Notes: generated from the sequence alone by a model not told the origin. A DNA stretch of 64,000 nucleotides from Coix lacryma-jobi var. lacryma-jobi (GCA_009763385.1 CM019828.1:24251000-24314999), one strand, 5' to 3'; counted from the stretch's first letter, positions 13,201 through 24,794 are shown. Numbers and translations: made by a program.

Positions 13201-13557
13201 GCCAATCCTTTTCCTTTTCTTTCTAAATTCATTTTGAAATCCAAATTCAAATCTGTTTCAAAACAAAACTAGTTTGAAAATTTTGGAAACATCTTCTCTA
13301 GGTTTTGTAAATAAAACTTGATTTTGATTTTGTAAAATTTCATAAACCTTCTTATTTGTTTTTCCAAATAGGATAAATCCGATTCGCCCTATACGGGTTT
13401 AATAAATCATTTACCACACAATAAAAATATGCAATGGCATGAATGCAACATGAAAATGATAAATAAATTTTATTTTCCTCCTCTAATAAACTAGCCAACC
13501 TATTTAATTTCTAATTCCTTTTATTAAATTGGGGAAAAATTAAATCAGGGTGTTACA
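10255..13557 (-). repeat. Tekay 5' LTR
   Basis: 3303 bp, TGTGACACCCC to GGTGTTACA on the plus strand. Every position compared has the same offset of 8336 from the 3' LTR, with no indel. The only difference I found by eye is T at 11152 against C at 2816. The strand carries many ORFs of 60-220 codons (12046-13250) in a GC-rich block; they occur identically in both LTRs, overlap on both strands, and have no recognisable domain, so I do not call them genes. Confidence 0.95.
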
Positions 13558-15939
13558 GTCACCGATCCGTGTGACCTCCCCAAGGCCAAATCTTGGCCCT
13601 TGGTCACTAGGTCAGTGGCATTGGATGACTCAGGAGGGGAATGGCGTGGATCATGACCAATGACGGTTATCTGGACATGCAACCGACCTTGCAACCGCCT
13701 CTCTGGAGCTCCTGGATGCCGTTGAAGCAATGACGGTGTATCCAACGATGAGGGGGGTGGCGGCCGCCACCTAGGGCTGGCGCCCGCCACTAGGGTTAGC
13801 CCTAGGTCGGTTGGCTGCCCCCTATAAGTACCCCCCTCACTCCACAAAGCTATAAATACCCCCCTTGAGGCATCACTTCATTCACACACCACACACATCA
13901 AACACAACAAGAAGCAAGCAAGTATAAGCAAGCAGGTTAGAAGCTCAGAGAGCTTAGACAAGTAGGATAGCTAGTAGAGAGAGTATAGCTCTAGTGCCCT
14001 CGCTACAGCGCGGCTCTTAGTTTAGCACAGCTCAGCCCTGACCAGTGGCATAGTAGCGTAGAGCTTGCTAAGAGAGAAGCGGGTGCGAGTAACTGACGTC
14101 GGAGGTCGGTTGATTTCCCGGCGTCTCTGGTCTGGTTTGCTCTCTTGTATCTCAGGTACATTTATCATTATTTCAGTATTACTTTCAGTATTACTTTATC
14201 AAGTACCTTGAGTGTGACCTAGTTATCCCTACAGTTCAATTCACTTAGCCATAGTAGTTAATCTCTAGTGTGCTTAGTGATTGATCTTTGTCAATAGGTT
14301 GCTTAGTTAGTCTAGTGTTTATCTTATTAAGTCAAGTATTTGCTCTGACGTCCGCAAGGGTGTCTCTATTCAAAGCTAGGGTAGAGATAGTTAGAATATA
14401 ATTAAGCGTGGTGCTTAGTTATAGACTTACCATCAGATACGGCTGGACCCCCGGATAGCTGTGGTAGCAAGCAGGTGGTGACAGCCCTGTGCGCCTTGAA
14501 TTCCACCACGTAGTTGGCCCAGTTTAACAGTAAGGCTCGTTGTGCTAGCGTTCAACCTAAGTCAGTGGTAAAGGCTAGTACGCCTCGATACTTGATAAGA
14601 TAGGAATAAAACTTTATTTAACTTAGTTGCTTTATTGACATTTGTCTGCCTTGCTTCGTAGTTATCTTGCTTCGTGGTTATCTAGGAGTAGTTAATAGTT
14701 ATTAGTTAGTTATCTTTAGTTATCCTATTCCCCTTTACCTACCTATCCATCCACCTTACCTTACCATCCATTTCATCCTTACCTATCCACCCACATATTC
14801 TTTCTAGCCTTTCATCTTCTTTTCTCTCCTTTTCCCTTTTCTTATTCTTCGACTCTCATCCCCTCCTTGACTCGACTCATACACCACCCTAGCCTTCCCT
14901 TGGGATCAAATAAATTGACACCTGGTACTCCCAGGCGAAGTGCTACTACGATAGTTCTGCGCTTGCAGAATCTCCTCCTGGTAGATTGCATTCTCTCTAG
15001 CTAGCTCCTACTAGTGTCGGGATTGACAACCCCATTTGACATTAGTAGATAGCTTCTTTAGCTTCATTCCTTTAGGTATAGTGACCGGACTTGCTACAAG
15101 CACTTCTGACACCGTTGCCGGAAATAGATTCCAGAGTCTACTCCTAGTAACGACGTTAGCTAGTGTCAACAAGCATTTCTGGGCCGTTACCAGGGATAGT
15201 TGCCTAGCTCTATCTTTAGTGAAGCTAAGAACTACCAACAGGCAGCGTCTGATGCCACCACAACGGACGCGTCCGATGTGGATTTACCCTCTCTGGAACC
15301 TCTCTGCATGGACATCGGACACTGGCCCTCAGCGTCCGATGCCAGCGTCCGGTGCTACCCCAAATTCACACGCACGTGAACAGTGGCACAGGCGCGTCCA
15401 ATGTGGCAACATCGGCGCGTCCGATGCCACGCACCAGACTAAACCCTAGTCTGAGTGAGCATCGGACGCGTCCGATGCCCACCAGGCCAGCGTCCGATGC
15501 CCTTTTTAAGGGCAAAACCAACTCGGATCTCGACGCGGCCTTAACGACTTTTCATCCTCACGACATAAGGCATCTCTCTGAGCTACCTAGGGCTATGAAA
15601 TAACAAGTGTGCACCACACCTACCTCAATAGACTCATCTAGGTCAAGCTACTGATTCACGCTCCCCTTTATAGTACGGCCAAAGGAAAAACAAAGACCTA
15701 AGACTACCTAAGTGTCCTCCAACACCATATGACACTTAGCCTAGTCTACCACCATCTTCGTCGTCCGTCCATTGAAAACCGAAACGATTTCCATCGCCAG
15801 GGGACATGAACTCCATGTGCCTGTATCATCGCCATTACCGTGACCTAACTCATCCCTGTTTCCGCAAAACACACGTTAGTCACAGTAATCTTGTGTTTCA
15901 TCCAATCAACGAAACCCACTAGGGGCCAAGATGTGTTCA

Positions 15940-16370
15940 ATCTCCCCCTTTTTGGTGATTGATGACAACACGAAATCGAGTATAGAGAGAAGAGGTTTTC
16001 AAATCATGACATGTATGAACTTGCAATAAATAAGAGAAAATGATTAGGGGCAAGCTCATACATATCATGCCAACATCCTGCACTCAACAAGTTAGAGTGA
16101 ATAGCGAGTGCAAGAGTAAAGAGCTCGAATACATGACAAGTGAGAATTAAGCGCAAGTAAACGAGTGAAACAAAATGACATGTCATATAGAATATCGTAG
16201 TGAGCACAGAACATGTCATGAGATCCATAGCACGAGTATATAACAAAACATAGTGCCACAAGATGCGATATGTAAAGAGCGTATGTGAAACAAACACATC
16301 AAAAGAAGACCCTCTCACATCGCTCCCCCTATCGCTATACTCGACCACTCTCCCCCTTTGGCGTCAAGCA
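15940..16370 (-). promoter_or_regulatory. Sirevirus polypurine tract cluster
   Basis: Directly inside the 3' LTR the plus strand reads ATCTCCCCCTTTTT (15940-15953), giving the minus-strand primer AAAAAGGGGGAGAT for plus-strand DNA synthesis. Similar tracts lie at 16322-16332 (CGCTCCCCCTA) and 16350-16360 (TCTCCCCCTTT). Multiple polypurine copies upstream of the 3' LTR are a reported Sirevirus trait. Confidence 0.7.
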
Positions 16371-16763
16371 CCAAATCTAAGCGTCAAAGGGCGGAGGTGG
16401 CGCAGACGAGTCAGGAGCAGTCTCCGGAGTACGCTGAGTGAACTCGAACTACTGAAGAAGTGCCTCGGAGTCTGAAAAAGAAGACCCGGCAGTCTGACCC
16501 TCTGTAGCTGTATGTGAAGGAGAAGCAGTCTGGGTCTGGTTTGCCGGCGCTGGCTGCTCAAGCTGCTCGGTCTGCTCTGCCTGCTCGGGCTCTGACTGCT
16601 CTGGCGCTGTTGGCTCTGTCGCAGTCACTGTCTCTGTAGCCGCCTAAGTCTCGGAGTGCGGAAGCTCTGGAATAGTAGATAGCTTAGGCTGCGCTGTAGT
16701 GGTAGTCTCGGACTGGACAGGCTCGGTCAGCTCGGAGGACGCGACAGAGCTCGGTAAGGTCTC

Positions 16764-17271
16764 TATTGACACCTCGGGTGGCACACAGAAGAAACCGCAA
16801 GCGCACGGCTGTTAGTTGTAGCTTTTCACCTCAGAGTATTCCGGGGTATCGAATCCACGAGGAACGCGAAGTGATTTTGAGAAAACTAGGGGGATAAGGA
16901 TATCTAGGATAGATGAAGGGGAATAGGCACTATCTACTGAGGTAGATCCTAGTTCTATTAGACTTCTAGTGATTTAAGTTCTTTACTAGTGTACTGTGGG
17001 CGTACTAGCCTTTACCACTGACTTAGGTTGAACGCTAGCACAACGAGCCCTACTGTTAAACTAGACCAACTATGTGGTGGAATTCAAGGCGCACAGGGCG
17101 GTCACCACCTGCTTGCTACCACAGCTATCCGGGGGCCTAGCCATATTCATTGGCAATATATAGCCTAAGTACCACACTTAATCTATATATTACTACTACT
17201 AGCCCTGTACTAGAACTAGAGCACTTGAAACTAATATCAAGCAATGAAACAAACACACAAGTACTGAAAAT
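16764..17271 (-). repeat. Athila-like 3' LTR, truncated
   Basis: 508 bp that match 19829-20336 closely. At 17272 the sequence jumps into the protease coding remnant, so about 790 bp of the LTR and the downstream part of pol have been removed together by one deletion. Confidence 0.8.
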
Positions 17272-17866
17272 TTAATGCACAAACGAAAGGTACTGAGTAC
17301 TCTTTTCCACCGATTTGAGCATTAAAGTGCTCTTGACATGGTCCTTGCAAGGCAAGTATGGACCAAGGTTGTCCTAAGAAGACGTCAAAAAGGACTACAT
17401 CGAAAATGTAGAAATCTAAGACCATGTCCGCTCCATCTACTTGGATGGGGACCATCTTTAGGATTCCTTTACTTTCCAAGATGTCACCATTTGGGTCTCT
17501 CAAACACCGTTTAGTTGGTTGTCGTTGAAGGTTGGGGAATGTTCTGGATACGTAATTACTAGCAAGAACATTAATTCCCACGACAGGGTCGTAAAAGGCA
17601 AAAGCTTTTTCTCCCCTAATTCGATAATTTATTATGCTCGGTACTTTATCTATGCGAGACACGTTTTCTGTTACTTCGGCTTCCATTGTCCATTCATGAC
17701 TCATGACAGCTGAAAGTTCCAAAAGACGCTCTCGGCTATAGATTCCATCAGAAGACTCAGGAAATGGTTTGTCGGATGGGAGAGCTTGAACGGAGTAGTT
17801 CATAGCATTTCCGTAATCCTCAAACACATCATCCTCTTGTGGGGGTATAAACCCAGGTACCCTCAC
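17237..17866 (-). pseudogene. Athila-like protease-region remnant
   Basis: An open frame of 209 codons whose C-terminal half (ILKMVPIQVDGADMVLDFYI ... FDVFLGQPWSIL) resembles the retropepsin-like segment that precedes reverse transcriptase in Athila elements. It runs into LTR sequence at 17271, so the last residues are not native. The N-terminal acidic part has no match I recognise. Confidence 0.5.
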
Positions 17867-17879
17867 GACTAGACTTGGG

Positions 17880-18560
17880 CTACTTCATAAAGGCCGACCC
17901 AACTCACTGTGAAGGTTCGTGGCGTTAAGGCCCAGCTGGTCGGATGACGGCACGGGAGCCTCCTCAGGGTCGGAGAGCAAGGAAGCGTAGTCGGTTAGGA
18001 AAGATGTCGTGTCCTTCACGATATGGACTTGTAATCGACTAAGTTTCCTTATTGTATCATGAGATCCGATCTTCTAAAGATCTGTAACCCTGCTCCACGT
18101 GGCTATATAAGGCGAGCAGGGACCCCTCTAAAAAAAGACATTAATCAATATACAGAGTAGACAACTCGACGCATGATGTAGGGTATTACGTTGAACTCGG
18201 CGGCCCGAACCTGGATAAACCCTGGTGTTCATCTAGATTCGTTCCTGTGTCACGTCCAGATCGTCGTTCCACACGCCTTCCCAGCTAATCTAACACCTTG
18301 GGCATACCCCTAGGTGGGCTATCGACCATATTTCCTCGACAGCTAGCGCCCACCGTGGGGAGTGTGCGTGCGAACGTCATGACGGCTTGGATGGTTTCTT
18401 TCCCGGTTTCAATGGATCTTTCGGTAGGCTTGACGTTCACCGTCGGGTCTTTTTCATGGGTCACCGGAGGTGACCTAGTCGACGGAAGCATGGAGATGCC
18501 CCAAGCACCTCAGCTACTGGGAGCACCGACGTCAAGATCGGAGCCCCCGAACAAAATGGC
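17880..18560 (+). repeat. Tat-like LTR end and primer site, opposite strand
   Basis: The plus strand has a TATA element (TATATAAGGCGAGCAGGG, 18102-18119) followed about 230 bp later by an LTR-like end (...CCTCGACA, 18341) and a primer-like sequence TAGCGCCCACCGTGGGG (18344-18360). Tat-group Ty3 elements of grasses have a close TGGCGCCCACCGTGGGG primer site just after an LTR. An open frame follows (18298-19032), resembling only weakly a Tat gag start. The left limit is uncertain; a 13-bp sequence CTAGACTYGGGCT occurs at 17868-17880 and again at 19042-19054. Confidence 0.5.
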
Positions 18561-18959
18561 GCTTCCCCGCTACCAAGGGCGGCGCATCGACAATTCTGAC
18601 CTGATCGAATCCATCGATCGGGTCACGGCAGGCATCGCCGAAACCCTAGCTTTGGAAGATTCGATCGGAGATCGTTCGCCTCAGCACAAAGGAGAGTGGC
18701 AACAACCTCAACGACTGGCTCGTGCTAGGAGACACGCACAACTTCAAACCGGTCTGGTCATCACTTCCACCCCTGCGAGTCGCTCTGCCCTGTTTTGCCC
18801 TCCCCGGGAGCCTAAACCGAGCAGGACAAAACATAACTTTTTCGCTCCTGTCTTTCCTCATGGACTGACAAACTCAGCCTCGATATATGAAGAACAAGTC
18901 AAGGGACTCTTCCATAGCCATCCCAAGAACCGGCGTACTCCGGATAAACAGTCGTCCAG

Positions 18960-19751
18960 CTTTAAGCAATCAGTCGCCCAAAAATTCTGGAAGAATTTCT
19001 TTCCCAGATGTGGATGGAATAGGCTCCGCTAAGTCCAGTGAGCTAGACTCGGGCTCTTCTTGTTGTTCTACGGTCGAAATTTGGGTTTCTATGACTTCTT
19101 CCTCAGGGATTTCATCGGAAACTCTAGTATAAGGAGTATTCTCGAGAATTCTATCAAGAACCTCCTTTCCACCTCATGGAGAAAGATGAAGAAACGCTCC
19201 ACCTGACGAATGATCAAGGTGGAGGGCGCTCTCTTTCTCTAAACCGACATAGAAATGCTGAAGGAGCACTGGATCGGGTATGGCTAAATCGGGTCCTGAA
19301 TTGATTAAATCAATAAAATGGTCCCAAGCCTCCCCTAATGTCTCCTTATCATTTTGTCTAAAGGTTAATACTTCTACTCGTAGTTGTACCACTCGGTGGA
19401 CAGGGAAATACGTCAAGATAAACTTGGTCCGTAAAGTTCCCCAGTCTCCTTTGGCACTTTCCACGGTTCGAGCATGCCATGTTTTAGCTGCTCCCGTCAA
19501 AGTGAACGGAAACACTTCCATTTGATAGTGTCAGGTGAAATGCCCGAAATGTTCAAACATGCACAGACTTGCTCAAACTCACGTAGATGTGTGTAGGGAT
19601 TTTCTGATCCCGTAAATATGCTCTCCTGTACTTTGTTAATAAAGTCAGGGCGCAATTCGTAACTATCGGCATATATAGGTTGTGATGATGAATGTGGCTC
19701 TAATCGCGAACTCTTAGGAGCTGCGAATTGTAAGATAGATTGATTCTCCAT
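18960..19751 (-). pseudogene. Athila-like gag remnant
   Basis: The N-terminal piece 19497-19751 (MENQSILQFAAPK...) and the overlapping frame 19174-19521 (FPFTLTGAAKTWHARTVES) together resemble the gag of Athila elements, where the segment before the second frame is the typical ..IKWK.. followed by F-P-x-T-L. A one-base frameshift near 19510 separates the two. A further gag/linker reading, in another frame and ending ..KEILPEFLGD before a stop, continues to about 18960. Not functional. Confidence 0.65.
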
Positions 19752-19803
19752 GCGGAGAGGGTAAATATGATCCTAACTCTAGTCTCAAAAATCAGCTACC
19801 GTT

Positions 19804-19820
19804 CCCCGGCAACGGTGCCA
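19804..19820 (-). other. Athila-type primer-binding site
   Basis: The minus strand reads TGGCACCGTTGCCGGGG, eight bases past the LTR end. It resembles the Asp-tRNA type primer site (TGGCGCCGTTGCCGGGG) used by Athila elements with one mismatch. Confidence 0.75.
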
Positions 19821-19828
19821 GAAAAGCT

Positions 19829-21124
19829 TGTTGACACCTCGGGTGGCACGCAGAAGAAACCGCAAGCGCACGGCTGTCAGTTGTAGCTTTTCACCTCAGA
19901 GTATTCCGGGGTATCGAATCCACGAGGAACGCGAAGTGATTTTGAGAAAACTAGGGGGGTAAGGATATCTAGGACATATGAAGGGGAACAGGCACTATCT
20001 ACTGGGGTAGATCCTAGTTCTATTAGTCTTCTAGTGATTTAAGTTCTTTACTAGTGTACTGTGGGCGTACTAGCCTTTACCACTGACTTAGGTTGAACGC
20101 TAGCACAACGAGCCCTACTGTTAAACTAGACCAACTACGTGGTGGAATTCAAGGCGCACAGGGCTGTCACCACCTGTTTGCTACCACAGCTATCCGGGGG
20201 CCTAGCCGTATTCACTGGCAATATATAGCCTAAGTACCACACTTAATCTATATATTACTACTACTAGCTCTGTACTAGAACTAGAGCACTTGAAACTAAT
20301 ATCAAGCAATGAAACAAACACACAAGTACTGAAAATAAATACTTGAAGATAAAATAGATACTAAGTTACCAAAGTTGAAGCGCAGAGCAGAGAGAAGCAG
20401 AGGTCTCCGACAACTCCGGAACTCTCCAGACTTCTACTCTTCTCCTCTCCAGCTCCTCTTCTAGTGAGGCACTCACACTCTCTCTAATCTCTCTAGCATA
20501 GCAAGTGTGCTAACCTAACCAAATGGTGAGGAATGATGTGAGGCTCTCCGAATGAGAGCTCTAGGGGCCTATTTATAGTGCTAGGAAGCTAGGGGGTACT
20601 TATAGAGTGAAGGGGAGGTCGGTTAGGGTTTAGGGGGTGGCGCCCGCCAGCTCTCTGCCGTCCATTGCAACTGCCATTCATCCAACGGCCTTCACTTGCT
20701 CTCCTAAGTCAGTTTGAGGGTCGGTTAGGGTTTAGACACGTGTCCAAAGCCCACTATCCAGGTGATACTCTTCTTGGCCCTTGGATCAAACCGTCTTAGT
20801 GTGCAATGGCCAGGATTTGAGCTTGAGGTGACTCCCACGGATCGATGACGTGGCCTGGGCCTCTTTGGGAAAGGTGGAGTTGGCGGCCGCCAGTAATAGG
20901 TGGCAGCCGCCACCCTACTCAGGCCGAAATGGGCCAGAGTGGCTTGGCCTTGCTCCTGGTACACTTGTTTGGCCCATATTCCATCATTTCCTGCATTAAG
21001 ATAAGAAACTATGCACATGTGGAAATAGGTTAGTTATAAACCAAATCTTCTACTTTTTATGTTGTTTTACCTTGGTTTAGGGTGAAATGTTGATGGTGAA
21101 ATGATGCTTTAAGCACCATCAACA
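19829..21124 (-). repeat. Athila-like 5' LTR
   Basis: 1296 bp, TGTTGACACC to CACCATCAACA on the plus strand. On the minus strand a TATA element (CACTATAAATAGG, near 20569-20581) fits a transcription start. Pairs of GC palindromes related to GTGGCGGCCGCCAC lie at 20637-20652 and 20879-20920. Homologous to the solo LTR at 1640-15240 in opposite orientation. Confidence 0.8.
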
Positions 21125-21129
21125 GTCTC

Positions 21130-23240
21130 TGTGGTGGAAGTCACAGGAGTTGTCGTCGTCTGAGCTGGGTCCGGGAGATCCGGCGTAGGGAAGCCAGTAA
21201 GCTCACTGAAGCTGGTAGACAGGCCCCGCGTCACTGTGGTGGTCGTCGCGAACAGAGACTCTGTCGGACGTGGCGTGAAACCAGTGTGAAGCGGACTGAA
21301 TACCGGGGCCCCTCTAGGCGGAGTGGTGAAGGTGGTGAACTGGGAGAGACCCGGGCCTGAGAGCTGAGGCTGCTGACTGTACTACTGGTGTTGCGGGGGC
21401 TGACCAAACTGTTGCGGCTGCTGAGGTAGTACAGGTGGCTGCCACTGAATCTGCAAGTGCTGTGGTGGAGGCTGCTGCCACTGCCACTGAGGCGGACCAC
21501 TCATAACCCTCTCCATGAAGCTCAGGGTCTTCTGCTGAAGCTCCATCATCTGGCGCTGCAGGGCATCTGACCGCTCCTAGGCCTGCTGCTGTGCCAAGGC
21601 CTGTGCCTGAGCTAGGCGCTGCTGCTCCTGTGCTAGCCTCTGGACGTCCTGAGTGACTGTCCGCTGCTGCTCCTCCATCCGAGAGAGTATCACGAGGAGC
21701 GCGGGGTCGGAGGAGGTAGTACCACTCATCCCGGCCTGAGAGTCGTGAGCTCGAGGCTAGTAGTGAGACGGGAGGTGGTAGTCCTCGTCTGAGCTGTCTG
21801 TGGGGTCATCGGCCACGAACGTGTCCTCGCCCTCTAAGCCGGCAAGCTCCAGTGCGGCTAGTGCTTTGACGGTCTCGTCCTGCTCCTGAGCTAACTCTGG
21901 TACCTCGGGTCGCTGTCTCGAGCTAGAAGAGGCTCTCGGCTGCTGCTGCTGCCTGCGGTCCCGACCGTGTCCCAGAAGCTGACTCATGTTATAAGCGGGG
22001 AACACGGTCGCGGAGCCGGTAAGAGACTGCCCTGGGTCAGATCCTGTGGTGGCAGCTACCTTCCAAAGGATGTAGGAGATCCAGTGAGCATAAGGTAGCT
22101 GCCTGCATGCCTTGATGCCCTCTGCCATTGTATCCTCCATCTCGCAGATAATAACATCCATAACGTCAAACTCCTTCTGCTGAATCAAGTAGGCAAGGAG
22201 CCAGAGCTGGAGTCGGGAGATGGCCTCTCTGAACCCAACACGCGGCAGCAGGGTGCACCTGAGGACCTCGTGGAGGATCCGAGCCGCAGGAGTGAGATCC
22301 TTTGGCGCTCGGCTCGAACCCTCCCCGAAGGGCTCACGGAAGCAGGGGCGCACCAAGTCTGTCGGGGCTGCTCGCCGCCGTGAGGGCGCCTCGGTGGCTC
22401 TGTCTGGTCATAGCACAAGTCATGGATCTGGGTCGTAGAGTGACACAGGCCGAACCAGTCCCGGATCTCTGACATAAAGAGCCTGTAGTGCTCCCCTCTG
22501 AAAGCGAACTCAATAGTCTGACGGTCAGGGTGCACCCACACAGAGGCGTAGAACTGAAACACCCAATCCTCGATATAAGAACCGGACCGTCCCAGAAGAT
22601 CTGCCATACTAGGCAGGTAGGTGATAGCTGGATGGAGCTGCTCTGATGCTGAAACCAGTGCCTCTAGGGTGCAGACTCGCTGAGAACGCAGGCTGATCCC
22701 AGCGTTCCTGTAACCTCTGTAAAAGTCCTCCTACAGGACAGTGAAGAAGTCCGGACCAGCCTACTCCTGCCTCTCCCTCGAAAACCACTGCTCAATGGGG
22801 ACTAGCCAGAGTGTCTGTATCTGAGAACAAGTCGCAGCTCGGAGGTCCAGGCGCGGGATCGGCGGCGGCGCACGCCTCGAAGGAGCACGTGCACCCCGCA
22901 GAGAGACGTCGGGCCGGGGTGGCACCACAGTCCGGTGACGGGATGACCTGCGCCTGGGAACCTCCTCTGGAACTACCTCCTCGGCCTCTACCTCTATTGC
23001 CTCAGCTGTCTCGGCCTCTGCCTGGCCCTGCTGCGAGCTCTAGGGCTCGACACCGGGTGAGGTGAACGTGGTCCGGTGACCGGCGGCCATGAGAGTGCCA
23101 GTCAGCGAGCCATGCCGACGCTTGACGTTCGATGCCGGAGCGCTACCGACGTTCTTGCAGCGCATGGCTGACAAGAACGGAAAGAGCAGGCACGGAGAGG
23201 CGCTGAACTGTCGCGGAAAAGAAACCACTGGCACTGAAAA
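21130..23240 (-). pseudogene. Sirevirus 3' extra region (env-like ORF), decayed
   Basis: Between pol and the 3' LTR the minus strand contains long frame fragments: 22185-22607 with YASVWVHPDRQTIEFAFRGE, 21757-22356 in another frame, with a Q-rich stretch and an acidic tail, and 21231-21500 proline/serine-rich. Reading continues with Q-rich codons to 21130 and, past the second Athila-like insertion, at 16380-16760. Sireviruses commonly carry an additional env-like or unknown ORF here; that identification rests on position and is inferred. Several frameshifts and stops break it. I do not recognise a functional domain. Confidence 0.5.
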
Positions 23241-23639
23241 CCCCTGACAGGTCCAACTGACACAGAAAACCAGCTGATCAACTGAACTGACTAGAAACTC
23301 CCCCTGTCACTGATCCTCTGCCACTGACACTCATGAGGCTTGGCCTCGATCCATACCCACGGGCTTGGCCCCGAGTTATCTGTCACTGCTCAACTGACCA
23401 CGGCACTGACTCGCTGCATAGAATAGATAGGATACATAAGAAACATATATTCTAGAGACGAGAGGTCCTATCGGAAGCAAAGCAGATAGGGATGAGATGG
23501 GAAAGGGCTTCGCTACCTGACGATCCGATGAAATGACCCAAGCACAAGGAAAGAACTGACGTTCTGGCACCCACACGTCATGCCAAGGGAGGCTGCACGA
23601 AGTTTAGGCGAAAGCGGTGATCAGTCAGTGAAGGAACAT

Positions 23640-24560
23640 GTATTGAGGCATTTCACCGAACATGGGATGAGCACGAGGTGAGTTGAAAGGGAGGAAGCTC
23701 ACGGGGGTGGTCTGCTTGCCGGGGAGAGGAATCGCCGGAGGGGAAATCAAGGATGAGGAGGACGGGCTCCGGCGAGGCCACTGACGAACAAGGCGCGGCT
23801 CGGGCGAGCGGCGGCGATCAGCGGGCGCGCGCACGGCTGGAGAAGACAATGAGGACACCGGGTGCACGACGGAGCACAGCTGCCGGCGGCGAGGAAGATG
23901 AGTGCGAGCGCGGGCACTGGTGGGGTTCGACGGCGGTGCGGGCGAGGGGCGCTAGGGTTTGGGGGCGCGGTGCGGTGAGTTCGGTCGGGCTGGCGTGGGG
24001 AGGACGAAGGAGAGGGAAGTATGACGCGTGGGACCAGATAACCAGAGGAAGAACACACCACGCTTCTTAAAGGGGCATCGGATGCGCCGATGGAATTGCA
24101 TCGGACGCTTCGATGTCCACTCAGAGAGCTCCAATTCTACCAAAAACGCATCGAACACGTCCTTTGCCTTGGCATCGGACGTTGGGCAGCGTCCGATGGG
24201 GCATCGAATGCTCCGATGGAGACACATCGGACGCTACCCTGACACTGTTCCAGCTGGAGCTGTCTACAGTGCAGGGCATCGGACGCTAGGGCAGGGCCTG
24301 ATGCCACATTTTGGGCTATTTTGAAGTTTTCTGTTACGGCTCCCTCTCCCAACCAAGTTCCAACTCAAATAAGAGGCAAATAAACACAAGTTGGAATCTA
24401 GTATGAGCATTCTCGCATAAACCCTCAATTTTAGAAATATTTTGCCATAGGTTATATATCATTTTTAGGTAAAATAGGCGATAAATCCTGAGGAGACAAC
24501 ATGTGGCCACCAAAACTAGGGGACTTAACCATTAGGAGCCTCAAATGCTCCCCCTAGCGG
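23640..24560. repeat. Sirevirus internal spacer with CpG palindromes
   Basis: The stretch between pol and the env-like region is non-coding. From 24070 to 24310 it has at least six copies of GCATCGGACG-like half sites and their complements, the same motif that fills the LTRs. A CTCCCCCTAG run at 24549-24558 (a polypurine tract on the minus strand) sits near its right edge. Confidence 0.6.
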
Positions 24561-24794
24561 TGGACGAACACAGCGGTTGCTCAAAACTTAACTGAAAAGA
24601 AATGATAAAGCAACAAACATGCATATGCAATGCAATACGGAATTTGAATCTAGGTTGCTTGTCAAGTTTGCTCATGGGTAAGCTTCTTCACACGCTTTTT
24701 AGGGCGGTTATCTTAACCACGTCTGACAAGCCTATGTGCATAGCATAATTTAAACATGGCATATGATACAATGCAATGCAAAGACAACCTCCTT

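Larger units (their letters stand above)
1919..13557 (-). mobile_element. Complete Ty3 chromodomain element, Tekay/Del type
   Basis: A full-length 11,639-bp element with TG...CA ends, 3303-bp LTRs, and TSD GTCAC at 1914-1918 and 13558-13562. On the minus strand it runs 5' LTR, initiator Met primer site, gag-pol, polypurine tract, 3' LTR. The domain order protease, reverse transcriptase, RNase H, integrase and a C-terminal chromodomain, together with the long LTRs, places it with the Tekay (Del) chromoviruses; that clade name is an inference from these features. The near-identity of the LTRs and the open coding region make it the youngest layer of the nest and possibly still competent. Confidence 0.92.
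1640..15240 (+). mobile_element. Athila-like solo LTR, split by the Tekay element
   Basis: TGTTGATGGTCC (1640) to ...CTACCAACA (15240), flanked by GGCAG (1635-1639 and 15241-15245), inserted in the Sirevirus 3' LTR. Without the Tekay insertion it is about 1957 bp (1640-1918 plus 13563-15240). It is the reverse complement relative of the LTR at 19829-21124: both have the TGTTGATGGT terminus, GC palindromes near one end, a TATA element (CTATAAATACCCC near 13849) and a shared central segment around 14440-14600. No internal region is left, so it is best read as a solo LTR from LTR-LTR recombination. The right end has short tandem units resembling a primer site (15091-15240). Confidence 0.7.
764..15939 (-). 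repeat. Sirevirus 3' LTR, interrupted by a solo LTR
   Basis: The LTR starts TGAAAGGATCAAGATG at 764, stops at 1639, and continues from 15246 to ...GATGTGTTCA at 15939, about 1570 bp without the insertion. It aligns along its length with 30432-31979 but with frequent single-base differences and one additional stretch of about 22 bp near 15400, so the two copies have diverged visibly. The interrupted point is flanked by GGCAG twice, whereas the intact copy has it once. Confidence 0.9.
16764..21124 (-). mobile_element. Athila-like Ty3 element, internally deleted and chimeric
   Basis: 4361 bp inserted in the Sirevirus env-like region, with TSD GTCTC at 16759-16763 and 21125-21129. On the minus strand: full 5' LTR (21124-19829), an Athila-type primer site, gag remnant, a stretch with an opposite-strand Tat-like LTR/primer fragment, a protease-region remnant (17866-17237), and then only 508 bp of the 3' LTR. 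Reverse transcriptase, RNase H and integrase are missing. The left terminus is TATTGACACC where the other LTR has TGTTGACACC. Confidence 0.8.

Noticed and set aside
15172..15240. Internal region of an Athila element after an LTR ending at 15171
   Set aside because: Considered because of the primer-like sequence, but the CA terminus and GGCAG duplication at 15240 favour the LTR ending there; kept as an open alternative.
18298..19032. 244-codon plus-strand frame as a host gene
   Set aside because: It begins inside an LTR/primer-like segment and its 3' part overlaps the minus-strand Athila gag remnant, so it is at best a retroelement fragment.
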